A stretch of DNA of 64,000 nt from SFFI01 sp964398655 (GTDB lineage: Bacteria; Bacillota; Clostridia; Saccharofermentanales; DTU023): positions 4,252 through 68,251 of the forward strand of contig CAYNNG010000006.1 in NCBI GenBank assembly GCA_964398655.1. The letters run 5' to 3'. Position 1 is the first letter of the stretch; every line of letters starts with the position of its first letter. The notes under the pieces are model-generated. The model ran no database searches. It saw nothing but the letters and a program-made list of their open reading frames with translations, and was not told the origin of the DNA. Shown here one piece after another: positions 17,075-26,138 of this stretch. A program made the position numbers and the translations under genes.

Positions 17075-18514
17075 ATGAATTCTAATTTAGATTTACAGCA
17101 AAATAGAAACCTGCCTGATATACCAAATTCTGAGAATTCTGAGCGGCCAAATTCTAGGCCCCACTCTAGAGCCCATAACGCTGAGCCCAGCCATGCTGAC
17201 CGGGTTGCGCTCCTGCGAGACTATGTAGGTCGCTTGGTAGAGGGTGAAGACCTGGAGACGGTCCGGGCCGACTTCGTGCAAAATTTCAGTACGGTCGAGG
17301 CCTCGGAAATTGCTAAGGCAGAGCAAGAACTTATTAAAAGCGGTATCCCTGTCGCGGAGGTGCAAAGGCTGTGCGATGTCCACTCGGCCCTTTTCCATGG
17401 TGCCACGAGCACCGAACAACTGGCCCAGGCGAAGGCTGCGGTTCAGGCTTCGGCCCACCAGCTCAAGAAAGCGGACCAGCAGCTCCAGCCCATTCAGGAT
17501 ATCCCCGGCCACCCGGTCAACGTGTTCCGGACGGAAAACCGCAGGATAATGGAACTGGTCCAGCAGGCCCAGGAAGCTCTAGCCGCAGGAGCAGACTTAC
17601 CTCAATTGCAGGCTGCGGCGGAAGACCTGCGCGCCGTGGCCATCCACTACGCACGCAAGGGTGACCTAATTTACCCCCTCCTCAACCGCAAATACGGCTT
17701 TACCGGACCTGCTGGCGTGATGTGGGGTGTAGACGATGAAATCCGCGATGAGCTGAAAATCCTGGCGGAAGCCGGTGACCAGATTTCTGACTTCCGCGAC
17801 CGCTTCCAGACCGTAGTGGGCCGGGCCCAGGAGATGATCTTTAAGGAAGACAACATCCTCTTTCCCCTCTGCCTGCGCGAGTTCAGCGAGGAAGACTGGA
17901 TCCGGATTTATTACGAGCTGCCGGCCTATGAAAACCTGCTGACTGAGGGTTATCCAGAATGGCCAGAAGCGGAAGCTAAACGGGAAGACCTGAAAACTGT
18001 GGGCGGCCAGACGGCAGCCAGCCGTAGGGCGCCGGACCAGGCGGAAGCGACCAACGGAGCCCAGACTGGAGACGTAGCGAAAGCGGCCGACCACACAAGC
18101 GCGGACGACGCAACAGCTGAGCTCCCACAAGATATGATCACCCTGGGTAGCGGCCACATGACCCCCGCGCAGATCCTCGCGGTCCTTAACACCATCCCTC
18201 TAGAGCTGACCTTTGTGGATGCGGACAATATTAACCGCTTCTTTAATGATGGAGACAAGCTCTTCAAACGGCCGGATATGGCCATTGACCGCGATGTTTT
18301 CTCCTGCCATCCACCCAAGATTGAACCCATGGTGCGGGGGATCATTGCCAGCTTCCGCAGTGGAGAAAAGGATAGCGTGGACGTCTGGATGGAGAAGCAG
18401 GGCGAGCCTGTCTTCGTCCGCTACCTGGCCGTGCGAGATGCCAGCGGCAAGTATCTAGGAACCTTGGAAACTGTTCAGCGCTTGGGCTTTGCTCAGGAGC
18501 ACTTTCAGCAGTAA
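17075..18514 (+). CDS. DUF438 / hemerythrin / PAS domain protein
   Basis: 479 residues, ATG 8 bp after AGGAG. After a low-complexity start (to about residue 35) come three domains. DUF438 spans about 40-115 (LLRDYVGRLVEGED, SALFHG). A hemerythrin-type four-helix domain spans about 145-300 (HPVNVFRTENRRIMEL, HYARKGDLIYPLL, MIFKEDNILFPL). A C-terminal PAS domain spans about 355-475 (LNTIPLELTFVDADN and ETVQRLG). Where relatives usually have HYxRKEN, this has HYARKGD, so one expected iron ligand may be missing. Proteins of this type are thought to sense O2 or NO through a di-iron or heme site. It starts a same-strand series with DUF488, hcp and ferredoxin. Confidence 0.9.
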   Translation: MNSNLDLQQNRNLPDIPNSENSERPNSRPHSRAHNAEPSHADRVALLRDYVGRLVEGEDLETVRADFVQNFSTVEASEIAKAEQELIKSGIPVAEVQRLCDVHSALFHGATSTEQLAQAKAAVQASAHQLKKADQQLQPIQDIPGHPVNVFRTENRRIMELVQQAQEALAAGADLPQLQAAAEDLRAVAIHYARKGDLIYPLLNRKYGFTGPAGVMWGVDDEIRDELKILAEAGDQISDFRDRFQTVVGRAQEMIFKEDNILFPLCLREFSEEDWIRIYYELPAYENLLTEGYPEWPEAEAKREDLKTVGGQTAASRRAPDQAEATNGAQTGDVAKAADHTSADDATAELPQDMITLGSGHMTPAQILAVLNTIPLELTFVDADNINRFFNDGDKLFKRPDMAIDRDVFSCHPPKIEPMVRGIIASFRSGEKDSVDVWMEKQGEPVFVRYLAVRDASGKYLGTLETVQRLGFAQEHFQQ

Positions 18515-18623
18515 TTGTTGGGGCAGTACAGATTGTCCGGAGTAAGCACTTCTGGGAAGACTTAAAAAGTAAGCACTTTCGAGCATGAGTAAGATGCCCG
18601 AAGATTTGTTAGGAGTGAACGCC

Positions 18624-18983
18624 ATGTACAAACTTAAAATCAAACGAATTTATGAAGACCCTGACCCGGAGGACGGCAAACGGATATTGGTTGACCGGCT
18701 CTGGCCCCGAGGCGTGCGCAAGGTAGATGCGGCCCTGGACTTTTGGTGGAGGGACGTGGCGCCCAGCCCAGATCTGCGCAAGTGGTTTGGCCACCAGCCG
18801 GAACGCTTTGCGGAGTTCAGCCAGGAATACCTGGAGGAGCTGGACAAGTCTCCTACAGCTGCCGCCTATAAAGAGGAAACTCAAGAGATGCTGCCAAAGG
18901 ATCCTGTGACCTTCCTCTATGCGGCGCGGGATCCGGAGGTTAACCATGCGGCCGTACTGAAACAGTGGATGGAAAGAAAGTAA
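18624..18983 (+). CDS. DUF488 family protein (YeaO-like)
   Basis: 119 residues from ATG 18624, 8 bp after AGGAG. It has the family opening KIKRIYEDPDPEDGKRILVD then RLWPRGVRK, followed by WWRDVAPSPDLRKWFGHQP and a closing TFLYAARDPEVNHAAVL. Small proteins of this type are often found with hcp or hemerythrin genes in anaerobes; the activity is not established. It lies between the DUF438 protein and hcp on the same strand. Confidence 0.88.
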   Translation: MYKLKIKRIYEDPDPEDGKRILVDRLWPRGVRKVDAALDFWWRDVAPSPDLRKWFGHQPERFAEFSQEYLEELDKSPTAAAYKEETQEMLPKDPVTFLYAARDPEVNHAAVLKQWMERK

Positions 18984-19087
18984 GTCCGACAAGAAGATAG
19001 ACGAGAAAATAGACGAGAAAAAAGTTTAAGTTCTCAAGACGAGAAGATAGTTGTAATTTCGAAGCAAAGAAGCAGAGAGGAAAATCG

Positions 19088-20725
19088 ATGGAAAAGCAAA
19101 TGTTCTGTTACCAGTGTCAAGAAACAGCCGCCTGCAAGGGCTGTACAGTCGTAGGTGTCTGCGGGAAAAAGCCAGAAGTAGCCGCCCTGCAGGACCTCCT
19201 TATCTATGTCTCCAAAGGTTTGTCCTTTGTGACGACCCGCCTGCGTCAGGAAGGTAATAAGGTCGCCCCGGAGGTCAACCACCTGGTAACCTTAAACCTG
19301 TTTACCACTATTACCAACGCCAACTTTGACCCCGAAGCCATTCAGGCCCGCATTAGCAAAACCCTGCAGGTCAAGGCTGACATGGTTAAGGAACTTAAAG
19401 ACCAGACCAACTTGCCCGAGGCCGCTCTCTGGGAAGGCAGAGAAGAGGAGTATTTGGAAAAAGCCGCTACAGTCGGAGTCTTAGCTACAGAGGACGAAGA
19501 TATCCGCAGCCTGCGTGAGCTGATCACTTATGGCTTGAAAGGCCTCGCCGCTTATACCAACCACGCCAATGTCTTGCTGGCCGAAGATGAAGAGGTAGAT
19601 GCCTTTATGCAGCGTGCCTTGGCCGCGACCTTGGACGACAGCCTGAGCGTAGATGACCTTGTCGCCCTGACCCTGGAGACTGGGAAATACGGGGTCCAAG
19701 GAATGGCTCTCTTGGACAAGGCAAACACAGAAACTTACGGTCATCCGGAAATCACCAAAGTTCAGCTGGGTGTCCGTAAGAATCCCGGTATCTTGGTTTC
19801 TGGCCATGATTTGAAGGACCTGGAAATGCTCCTGGAGCAAACCGCGGGTACCGGCGTGGATGTCTATACCCATGGAGAGATGCTCCCAGCCCACTATTAT
19901 CCGGCCTTCAAGAAATACGCCAATTTTGCCGGCAACTATGGCAATGCCTGGTGGCAGCAGAAGGAAGAATTCGAGAGCTTCAATGGGCCCGTCCTGCTCA
20001 CCACCAACTGCCTGGTACCGCCCAAGGACAGCTACAAGGAAAGGATTTACACCACTGGAGCTGCTGGCTTCCCCGGCTGCACCCACATTGAAGCTGACGC
20101 CAAGGGGCACAAGGATTTCTCGGCCCTGATTGCACATGCCAAGCGCTGCCCCGCCCCCACCGAGCTGGAACAAGGTGAGATTGTGGGCGGTTTCGCCCAC
20201 GCCCAGGTCTTCGCTCTGGCCGATCAAATTGTTGAAGCGGTCAAGAGCGGAGCGATTAAGAAGTTCGTGGTCATGGCAGGCTGTGACGGCCGTCATAAGG
20301 CGAGGGACTATTACACGGAGTTCGCAAAGGGCCTGCCTCAAGATACAGTTATTTTGACCGCTGGCTGCGCCAAATACCGTTACAACAAGCTCCAGCTGGG
20401 CGACATCGGGGGTATTCCTCGGGTCTTGGATGCGGGCCAGTGCAACGATTCTTACTCCCTGGCCCTGATCGCCTTGAAGCTAAAAGAAATCTTCGGCCTA
20501 GCCGATGTCAACGACCTGCCTCTGGTCTATAACATCGCCTGGTATGAGCAAAAAGCGGTCATCGTACTCCTCGCCCTGCTGTCCCTGGGTGTGAAGAATA
20601 TCCATGTAGGACCCACCCTGCCAGCCTTCTTCTCTCCCAATGTGACCAAGGTTTTAGTAGATAACTTTGGCTTGGCCAGCATTGGTACGGTAGAAGACGA
20701 CCTCAATCTGCTGATTAACAACTAA
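19088..20725 (+). CDS. hcp: Hydroxylamine reductase (hybrid cluster protein)
   Basis: 545 residues, ATG after AGAGAGGAAAATCG. Hcp reduces hydroxylamine and, in bacteria such as E. coli, nitric oxide. The N-terminal cluster motif is C7-x2-C10-x8-C19-x5-C25 (CYQCQETAACKGCTVVGVCG), the class I spacing found in anaerobes. The hybrid Fe-S-O cluster residues fall in conserved blocks seen here: SGHDLKDLEMLLEQT, TTNCLVPP, GFPGCTHIE, TAGCAKYRYNKL and DAGQCNDSYSL. Length is normal. A ferredoxin gene follows 114 bp later and may supply electrons. Confidence 0.97.
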   Translation: MEKQMFCYQCQETAACKGCTVVGVCGKKPEVAALQDLLIYVSKGLSFVTTRLRQEGNKVAPEVNHLVTLNLFTTITNANFDPEAIQARISKTLQVKADMVKELKDQTNLPEAALWEGREEEYLEKAATVGVLATEDEDIRSLRELITYGLKGLAAYTNHANVLLAEDEEVDAFMQRALAATLDDSLSVDDLVALTLETGKYGVQGMALLDKANTETYGHPEITKVQLGVRKNPGILVSGHDLKDLEMLLEQTAGTGVDVYTHGEMLPAHYYPAFKKYANFAGNYGNAWWQQKEEFESFNGPVLLTTNCLVPPKDSYKERIYTTGAAGFPGCTHIEADAKGHKDFSALIAHAKRCPAPTELEQGEIVGGFAHAQVFALADQIVEAVKSGAIKKFVVMAGCDGRHKARDYYTEFAKGLPQDTVILTAGCAKYRYNKLQLGDIGGIPRVLDAGQCNDSYSLALIALKLKEIFGLADVNDLPLVYNIAWYEQKAVIVLLALLSLGVKNIHVGPTLPAFFSPNVTKVLVDNFGLASIGTVEDDLNLLINN

Positions 20726-20839
20726 GCTGATCAGCAACTGAGTTCGCCAACTAGACCAGCTAGACCGAAGCTAGGCCAGAACTAGTTTGAACAACTTACA
20801 CGCAAAGCAACAAACAAAATAATCAAGGAGGATTAGCAC

Positions 20840-21028
20840 ATGAAAGCACATGTAGATCAAGATTTATGTATTGGCTGCGGCCTCTGCGCCGGTATCGCCC
20901 CTGAAGTTTTCCAAATGAACGCCGAGGGCAAGGCGGAAGCCTACGCGGAATTTACCGAGGACCAGGTCGCAGACGTCCAAGACGCTGTGGACCAGTGCCC
21001 CGTAAGCGCGATTTCGATTGAGGAATAG
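20840..21028 (+). CDS. 4Fe-4S ferredoxin
   Basis: 62 residues, ATG 7 bp after AAGGAGG. One cluster is bound by C10, C13, C16 (CIGCGLC) and C53 (QCPVSAI); the second cluster of clostridial 2[4Fe-4S] ferredoxins is absent. The fold matches monocluster ferredoxins (VDQDLCIGCGLCAGIAPEVF). By position it is the likely electron donor to Hcp. Confidence 0.94.
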   Translation: MKAHVDQDLCIGCGLCAGIAPEVFQMNAEGKAEAYAEFTEDQVADVQDAVDQCPVSAISIEE

Positions 21029-21040
21029 AAGGGAAAAAGG

Positions 21041-21080
21041 GGGTGTCTCAAAATCACAAAAGTGATAGAGACACCCTCTT
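21041..21080 (+). terminator. Terminator of the hcp-ferredoxin series
   Basis: GGGTGTCTC (21041-21049) pairs with GAGACACCC (21068-21076), with an inner ATCAC/GTGAT stem, followed by TCTTATCT. Confidence 0.8.
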
Positions 21081-21341
21081 ATCTAGGGCTCAGGAATCTA
21101 CCTGTGGCTGCGGCCCTGCGGAAATTGCTGGCGCATCTTGCTAGCCAAAGCGGGGGAGTAAAGGAAGATTGGACTAGGCTGTGGCTCTTCTGTAAATCCT
21201 AGTTCGTGAAATTTCTTACAAATTTACAAGTAGCGGAAGGGGGTTAGAGTCCAAACCACCCACTACCTGCAGAAATGCCCAAGCTGTCCACCCACTACTT
21301 GCAAATGTGCAGGGCGACCTACCCATTAGCTGTAATTTTGC
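21081..21341. repeat. Spacer with dispersed repeat units between convergent genes
   Basis: One forward unit in the long form (21206-21240) is followed by three reverse units near 21256-21278, 21286-21310 and 21317-21342, all recognisable by CCACCCACTAC or ACCCATTAGC. The last one touches the galE stop codon. No gene is present. Confidence 0.7.
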
Positions 21342-22364
21342 CTAGCTCTCGTAGCCGTTGGGGTTCTGCGACTGCCAGCGCCAGGCGTCTTCGCACATTT
21401 CTTCTAGGCCGGATTCGGCTTCCCAACCCAGGACTTCTTTGGCCTTGCGGGGGTCTGCGTAGCAGGTGGCGATATCGCCGGCCCGGCGGGGCTTGATTTC
21501 ATAAGGAATTTCTTTGCCGGTGACCTTGCGGAAGGCCTTGACCATGTCTAGGACGGAGTAGCCTTGGCCCGTGCCCAGGTTGATGACCTCCAGGCCGGGG
21601 TCGGTAAAGATGTAGTTCAGGGCTTTGACGTGGCCCTTGGCCAGGTCAACCACGTGGATGTAGTCGCGGACGCCGGTGCCGTCGGGTGTATCGTAGTCGT
21701 CACCGAAAATATTGAGGTGGTCCAATTTGCCCACGGCAACCTGGGTGATGTAGGGGACGAGGTTATTGGGGATACCCTTGGGGTCTTCGCCGATCTGCCC
21801 GGACTTATGGGCGCCTACGGGGTTGAAGTAACGGAGTAGGACCACATCCCAGGCGGGGTTGGCGGTATGCAGATCGGTCATGATTTGTTCCATCATGGAC
21901 TTGGTCCACCCGTAGGGGTTGGTGCACTGGCCCTTGGGATGGTTTTCGGTAATTGGCACAAACTGGGGATCACCATAGACGGTGGCGGAAGAGGAGAAGA
22001 CAATCTTGCGCACGCCGGTTTCTTCCATGGCTTCCAAAAGAGATAGGGTTCCGGAAATGTTGTTCTGGTAGTAGCGCAGGGGCTGTTTGACGGACTCACC
22101 CACGGCCTTAAGGGCAGCGAAGTGAATGACCGCCTCAATTTGTTCTTCCTGCAGAACTTTTTTCAGCAGATCCTTGTCTAGGACGTCTCCCTCGTAGAAT
22201 TTGACCTTCTGGCCGGTGAGTTTTTCTACCCGGTTGAGGGCCTCGCGGGAGGCATTGCAGAGATTGTCGTAGGCGACTACCTCATAGCCGCCAGCTTCCA
22301 GGAGTTCCAGAGCGGTGTGGCTGCCAATGTAGCCGGCACCGCCGGTTAAGAGGATTTTTTTCAT
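21342..22364 (-). CDS. galE: UDP-glucose 4-epimerase
   Basis: 340 residues, ATG after AGGAAAGGAAAAGAACAC. The NAD-binding TGGAGYIGSH motif, the YGWTKSMMEQ catalytic YxxxK, SSSATVYGDP and RAGDIATCYADP are all present, and length is typical. GalE interconverts UDP-galactose and UDP-glucose. It is the last gene of the lacto-N-biose operon, the position of lnpD in bifidobacteria. A TATAAT on the minus strand at 22434-22439 may give it its own promoter. Confidence 0.97.
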   Translation of the reverse strand: MKKILLTGGAGYIGSHTALELLEAGGYEVVAYDNLCNASREALNRVEKLTGQKVKFYEGDVLDKDLLKKVLQEEQIEAVIHFAALKAVGESVKQPLRYYQNNISGTLSLLEAMEETGVRKIVFSSSATVYGDPQFVPITENHPKGQCTNPYGWTKSMMEQIMTDLHTANPAWDVVLLRYFNPVGAHKSGQIGEDPKGIPNNLVPYITQVAVGKLDHLNIFGDDYDTPDGTGVRDYIHVVDLAKGHVKALNYIFTDPGLEVINLGTGQGYSVLDMVKAFRKVTGKEIPYEIKPRRAGDIATCYADPRKAKEVLGWEAESGLEEMCEDAWRWQSQNPNGYES

Positions 22365-22528
22365 GTGTTCTTTTCCTTTCCTCGTGTCACAAGTTTTCCC
22401 GAGCCTGTGGGCGGAAAAACGGAGCTCGTATCTATTATAACGATCTAGCCTGGTCTGGTCTGGCTAAGTTGGAGCTTGTCTGACCCAGTGTGTTTTTGCC
22501 TGATCAAGCTAAATCCTGCCCGCCGCGC

Positions 22529-23653
22529 CTAAGCCTGTGCAGCGTACTGAGCGACGATCTCCTTCATTTGAGCCTCTTTGGCTTCCATGTCCGCGACCAG
22601 TTTGAACTGGGTGCGGGCCCGGTCCAGGTTGTGCTGGGGCCGCGCGATGAGGAAATACGTATCCCCTTCCAGGTAGTCTGTTAAGAACCGCATGCCGCAC
22701 TCGTAGGTCATAGCCTTGGCCCCAAAGGGGAGATGGTCTAGCTCGGCGGGGGTGAGCTGCCCGGCTGCGCCTTCTAAGAAGCCCCGGGTGTAGGAGGAGA
22801 AAAGCCACAAGGAGAGCTGTACCAGGGAGAGGTCTTGCTCGTCCTCCAGGGCAGAAGAGGCGCCAAAACGGATGGAGTCGCCGTAGTCGTTGATGGACAG
22901 GCCCGGCATGATGGTGTCAAGGTCCACCACGCAGAGGGCTTGGCGGGTGGCTTTGTCGAAGAGCACGTTATTCAGCTTGGTGTCGTTGTGGGTAACCCGA
23001 AGGGGCAGAAGCTGCTGGTCCAGGATTTCCTTCATATAACGGGCAATCTCCTCATGTTCCAGCACAAAGTCAATTTCTGCTTGGCAGCCTTGGGCTCGAC
23101 CCAAGGGGTCGGCTGCCAGGACTTGCTTGAAGTCTTCTAAGCGCTTCCAGGTGTCGTGAAAGTGGGGAATAGTCTCGTGCAGAGTTTCGGCGGGGTAGTC
23201 GGCGAGCAGGTTTTGGAACTGACCAAAAGCTAGGCCAGATTGATAGAGGTCTTCGCTGGTGTCCACCTGCTGCAGGCAGAGGGTGTCCTCAATAAAGAGG
23301 TAGACTCGCCAATATTCTCCCTCACTATCAATATAGTAGGACTGACCGGCCTGAGTTTTAAAGACGCTCAAGGCTTCGCGGTTGGGATCCCCGCCTCTTT
23401 CCCGGATGTTCTTGCCCAGAAAGCGCGTAACTCCGACGATGTTTTCCATGAGTTCCACCGGCTGGGAGAAGACCTCTTGGTTGATACGCTGGAAAATAAA
23501 GTGCTGGAAACCCTCCTGCGTAGGGCTGACCCTGATTTCCAGGGTATCGTTGATGTGTCCCACCACATTAGACTTGCAGCTTTCCACTTGTACGGGGCCG
23601 AAGAAGGCCTCGACGACTTCGGCCACGAGCTCGGGGCTGATTGTTTTTTTCAC
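22529..23653 (-). CDS. nahK: N-acetylhexosamine 1-kinase
   Basis: 374 residues from GTG 23651-23653, 9 bp after GAGGAG; frames further upstream lack a ribosome site. Family: aminoglycoside phosphotransferase fold (PF01636). Seen here are VVGHINDTLEI near the N terminus, the catalytic loop HNDTKLNNVLFD and the metal-binding VVDLDTIMPG with NDYGDSIR. In the bifidobacterial enzyme (lnpB/nahK) this fold phosphorylates GlcNAc and GalNAc at C1. The position, downstream of the GH112 phosphorylase and before galE, supports this over other APH-family kinases. Confidence 0.9.
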   Translation of the reverse strand: MKKTISPELVAEVVEAFFGPVQVESCKSNVVGHINDTLEIRVSPTQEGFQHFIFQRINQEVFSQPVELMENIVGVTRFLGKNIRERGGDPNREALSVFKTQAGQSYYIDSEGEYWRVYLFIEDTLCLQQVDTSEDLYQSGLAFGQFQNLLADYPAETLHETIPHFHDTWKRLEDFKQVLAADPLGRAQGCQAEIDFVLEHEEIARYMKEILDQQLLPLRVTHNDTKLNNVLFDKATRQALCVVDLDTIMPGLSINDYGDSIRFGASSALEDEQDLSLVQLSLWLFSSYTRGFLEGAAGQLTPAELDHLPFGAKAMTYECGMRFLTDYLEGDTYFLIARPQHNLDRARTQFKLVADMEAKEAQMKEIVAQYAAQA

Positions 23654-23698
23654 GATAACTGACTCCTCAATTCTTAGATTAGAGTTTAAAACTAGGCA

Positions 23699-23725
23699 TA
23701 GGACGTGCGGGAGACGCACGTCCTA
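23699..23725 (-). terminator. Intercistronic hairpin between small membrane gene and nahK
   Basis: TAGGACGTGC pairs perfectly with GCACGTCCTA around a 7-base loop; on the minus strand TATGCCTAGTTTTAAA follows. Probably an attenuator or mRNA processing/stabilising element inside the operon. Confidence 0.55.
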
Positions 23726-23759
23726 GTTATTAGTTGGGCTTAGGTTTAAGGTGGGTGCC

Positions 23760-23939
23760 TTATTGGTAGCGCCGGTTATAAAACCAAAGTACGACAATTA
23801 AAAGCGCGAGCGAGATAAATTGCAAGCCCAGGCCGCCATAACCTGTGCGCTTTAGCCCCACAAACTGCAGCACCACGCCTAGGATAAAGAGGAGGGTCAA
23901 TCCTAAATTGGCTAATTTTTTCTTGGCGTAAAAGTCCAT
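23760..23939 (-). CDS. Small two-helix membrane protein of the lacto-N-biose operon
   Basis: 59 residues, ATG 23937-23939, only 3 bp after the phosphorylase stop, with GAGGAAGGCAGG as ribosome site inside the end of that gene. It has a basic start (MDFYAKKKLANLG), a first helix (LTLLFILGVVLQFVGL), a short loop with KRTGYGG, a second helix (LQFISLALLIVVLWFY) and a basic end NRRYQ. I do not recognise a function; it resembles small uncharacterised two-helix families such as DUF6903, but this is not certain. Coupling to the phosphorylase gene suggests a role linked to sugar uptake or the kinase step. Confidence 0.8.
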   Translation of the reverse strand: MDFYAKKKLANLGLTLLFILGVVLQFVGLKRTGYGGLGLQFISLALLIVVLWFYNRRYQ

Positions 23940-23942
23940 CGC

Positions 23943-26138
23943 CTACCTGCCTTCCTCATCTTTAAGCCAGACCAGGCCGGCACCCGGCAGGGTCAGCTCT
24001 TGAGCCTGGCCGCGTCCGTCATAGACCAGGCTGGTTAACTGGTCGGCAGAGTTGTTGATTACACAGTATTCCCCGCGCGAGGGATAGGCATTAACTTCCA
24101 AACGGTCGTCTTGGGCAAAATACCGCTCCAGCTCAGCCTCTTTATGGCTGGCATAGGCAATAGCCCGCTTGAGCAGCCGGGTGTTTTGTGCCGAGTAGGG
24201 GAGGCCTGCAAAATAGACTGCCCGGCCTTGGCCAAAGTCGTGGCTGGCCAGGTGGACCTCCTGGTTGGCATAGGCAATAATTTTGGTCTCTGCGCTGAGC
24301 GCGTAGACATTGCCTGTGGTTTCACCAAAGTCCAAGGGTTCGTGGACATCTGCCGTGATAAAGTGCTGGTCCACCGGCTGGTCAAAATACTTGTCAGTAG
24401 ATTGGGAGAAACCCACTTCTTTATCTACGCCCAGGACATCTGCCAGTTGGAAGAAGCGGCCCTGGGCTTGGACGGCGGAGGGTTCGCCAATGCCGATAAA
24501 GCCGCCGCCCTGGTAGACGAACTGCCGCAGCCGGGTCACGACTTCTGGATCCAGGAAGTTCTCTGCTCCGGAGAAGGCGGTATAGGCATCTCCCATGTTG
24601 ATAATCACATCCAGGTCGGGATCAAGACCGGCTTTGACATCCTCAAAGTTGATAAAGCTGACCTCTACGTCCATGCCGGACAGGGCTTCTAGGACGCCCA
24701 GGTAGGAGTAGCAGAGTTTATACCATTTGCCGTGGGCCACAATATGCGACCCCCAGCTGCGGAGCTTGCCCCAGGAGTTGAGCACGGCCACCTTGGCCAT
24801 CTGGCGAGGCTGGGTATTTTCAATGCGGGCCAGGATATCCCGGTATTCATTGGCCAAGTCTTCAATGTAATTTATAAAGCTGGGGAACTTGTAGGCCAGA
24901 GAGAGATAACCCCCATAGCCGATACGTTCCAAAGGTTCCCGCATCAGGGCCCGGCGGGCCTTGGCCCAGTTATCCTTGGCTTCTGCCAGGATGGCTTCAT
25001 CGTTGCCTTCAAAGAAGGTGTCAGGGAAGAAGTAGGGTAGGAAACGACCCTCGTGTATAGGAGCCTCAATGCTGGAGATCAGGCGCAGGGTGACCCCATC
25101 TCCCACGGAACCTACCACCCCGTCCAGGCCAATTTCCGAGAAGTAGGGGCCCCAAGGCTCCACCCCAATCCAGTGGTCGCCCAGGAACATGATGGCCTTC
25201 TTGTTGTACTTATGGACCAGGTCAACGAGGCGCTTAGCGTGTTGGGCGACAAAGCGGGCGGTAAAGTCTTGGTAGTCTCGGAAGGCCTGGCTGGGCACCC
25301 GGAAATTGCAGTTATAGTAACCTTCATCCACAAAGTCTTCAGGGGTCAGGCGGTAACCATAGGCGCGCTCAAAATCTTCAATGGCTTTGGGAGAAACCGC
25401 GTTGGTATAACCGTACCAGTCTACATATTTCTCCTTACCCTCCTGGTCAAATACCAGGGAGAACTGGTAGAAGAAGGTGGTGAAACGGACGAAGTCTACC
25501 TTAGGATTGGCTTTCAGCCAGTCTTCCAAGGCTGCTTCCACATACTGCTCCGACTCGGGATAGCGGATATCAAAGGGGATATGCTTCTCTACGTCCTCAC
25601 CCCAGTCGTTGGTCAGGTAGTTGTACATCTGGACAGGGTCCCAAATGCCGTAAGCCAGGAAGCTGACACTGTAGACGTGGAAGGGCTCGGTCTGGATGAC
25701 CGCGATATTGTGGTCGCGGTCGATTTCCCACAAGGCGGTGTCTAAAACCTCACCGGTCGTACGGTCCCTGACCTCCCACCACTTTTTAGGATCGTGGTCG
25801 TAGTCGGGGGTAATTTGCTTCGCAAAATAGCCGGACATGAAAGAGATTTTTGTCTCCTTCCCTGTCGCGGTGACAAAGTCCGAAGACAAGTAATAGCGGG
25901 AGGCTTCAAAGAGATGCTTAGCAGCAAAGGCATTGTGGCCGCGGGCCGTAAAATATTTGCCGTAGACCATGACGCCGTCCAGGTCTTTGACTTCTTCCGG
26001 CAGTTCTGTGCCGTCAGAGTCCCGGATGGCGTCCGCGCCCAGGCGGTCGAGCATTTCCAAGGTTTCCTGATAGAAGTTTTCTTCGCCCGGCAGGGTTAAA
26101 TGTCCTCTAGTTTTTTGCGGCTTGCTTTGTTTTTCCAT
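23943..26138 (-). CDS. lnpA: 1,3-beta-galactosyl-N-acetylhexosamine phosphorylase (GH112)
   Basis: 731 residues from ATG 26136-26138, after AGAGGAAGTACAT. The enzyme cleaves lacto-N-biose and galacto-N-biose with phosphate to Gal-1-phosphate and GlcNAc or GalNAc, in the cytoplasm. Family blocks are clear: LTLPGEENF and GADAIRDSDG at the start, FFYQFSLVFD, EDFVDEGYYN, and the TIM-barrel block KKAIMFLGDHWIGVEPWG, whose Asp (about residue 321) aligns from memory with the general acid Asp313 of the Bifidobacterium longum enzyme. RFLPYFFPDTFFEGND, GYGGYLSL and GGGFIGIGEPS follow. It lacks a short Gly-rich insert of the bifidobacterial protein. It lies between the permeases and nahK. Confidence 0.96.
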   Translation of the reverse strand: MEKQSKPQKTRGHLTLPGEENFYQETLEMLDRLGADAIRDSDGTELPEEVKDLDGVMVYGKYFTARGHNAFAAKHLFEASRYYLSSDFVTATGKETKISFMSGYFAKQITPDYDHDPKKWWEVRDRTTGEVLDTALWEIDRDHNIAVIQTEPFHVYSVSFLAYGIWDPVQMYNYLTNDWGEDVEKHIPFDIRYPESEQYVEAALEDWLKANPKVDFVRFTTFFYQFSLVFDQEGKEKYVDWYGYTNAVSPKAIEDFERAYGYRLTPEDFVDEGYYNCNFRVPSQAFRDYQDFTARFVAQHAKRLVDLVHKYNKKAIMFLGDHWIGVEPWGPYFSEIGLDGVVGSVGDGVTLRLISSIEAPIHEGRFLPYFFPDTFFEGNDEAILAEAKDNWAKARRALMREPLERIGYGGYLSLAYKFPSFINYIEDLANEYRDILARIENTQPRQMAKVAVLNSWGKLRSWGSHIVAHGKWYKLCYSYLGVLEALSGMDVEVSFINFEDVKAGLDPDLDVIINMGDAYTAFSGAENFLDPEVVTRLRQFVYQGGGFIGIGEPSAVQAQGRFFQLADVLGVDKEVGFSQSTDKYFDQPVDQHFITADVHEPLDFGETTGNVYALSAETKIIAYANQEVHLASHDFGQGRAVYFAGLPYSAQNTRLLKRAIAYASHKEAELERYFAQDDRLEVNAYPSRGEYCVINNSADQLTSLVYDGRGQAQELTLPGAGLVWLKDEEGR

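Noticed and set aside
24111..25745. Plus-strand frames opposite lnpA
   Set aside because: Shadows of the GH112 gene; the minus frame carries the family motifs throughout.
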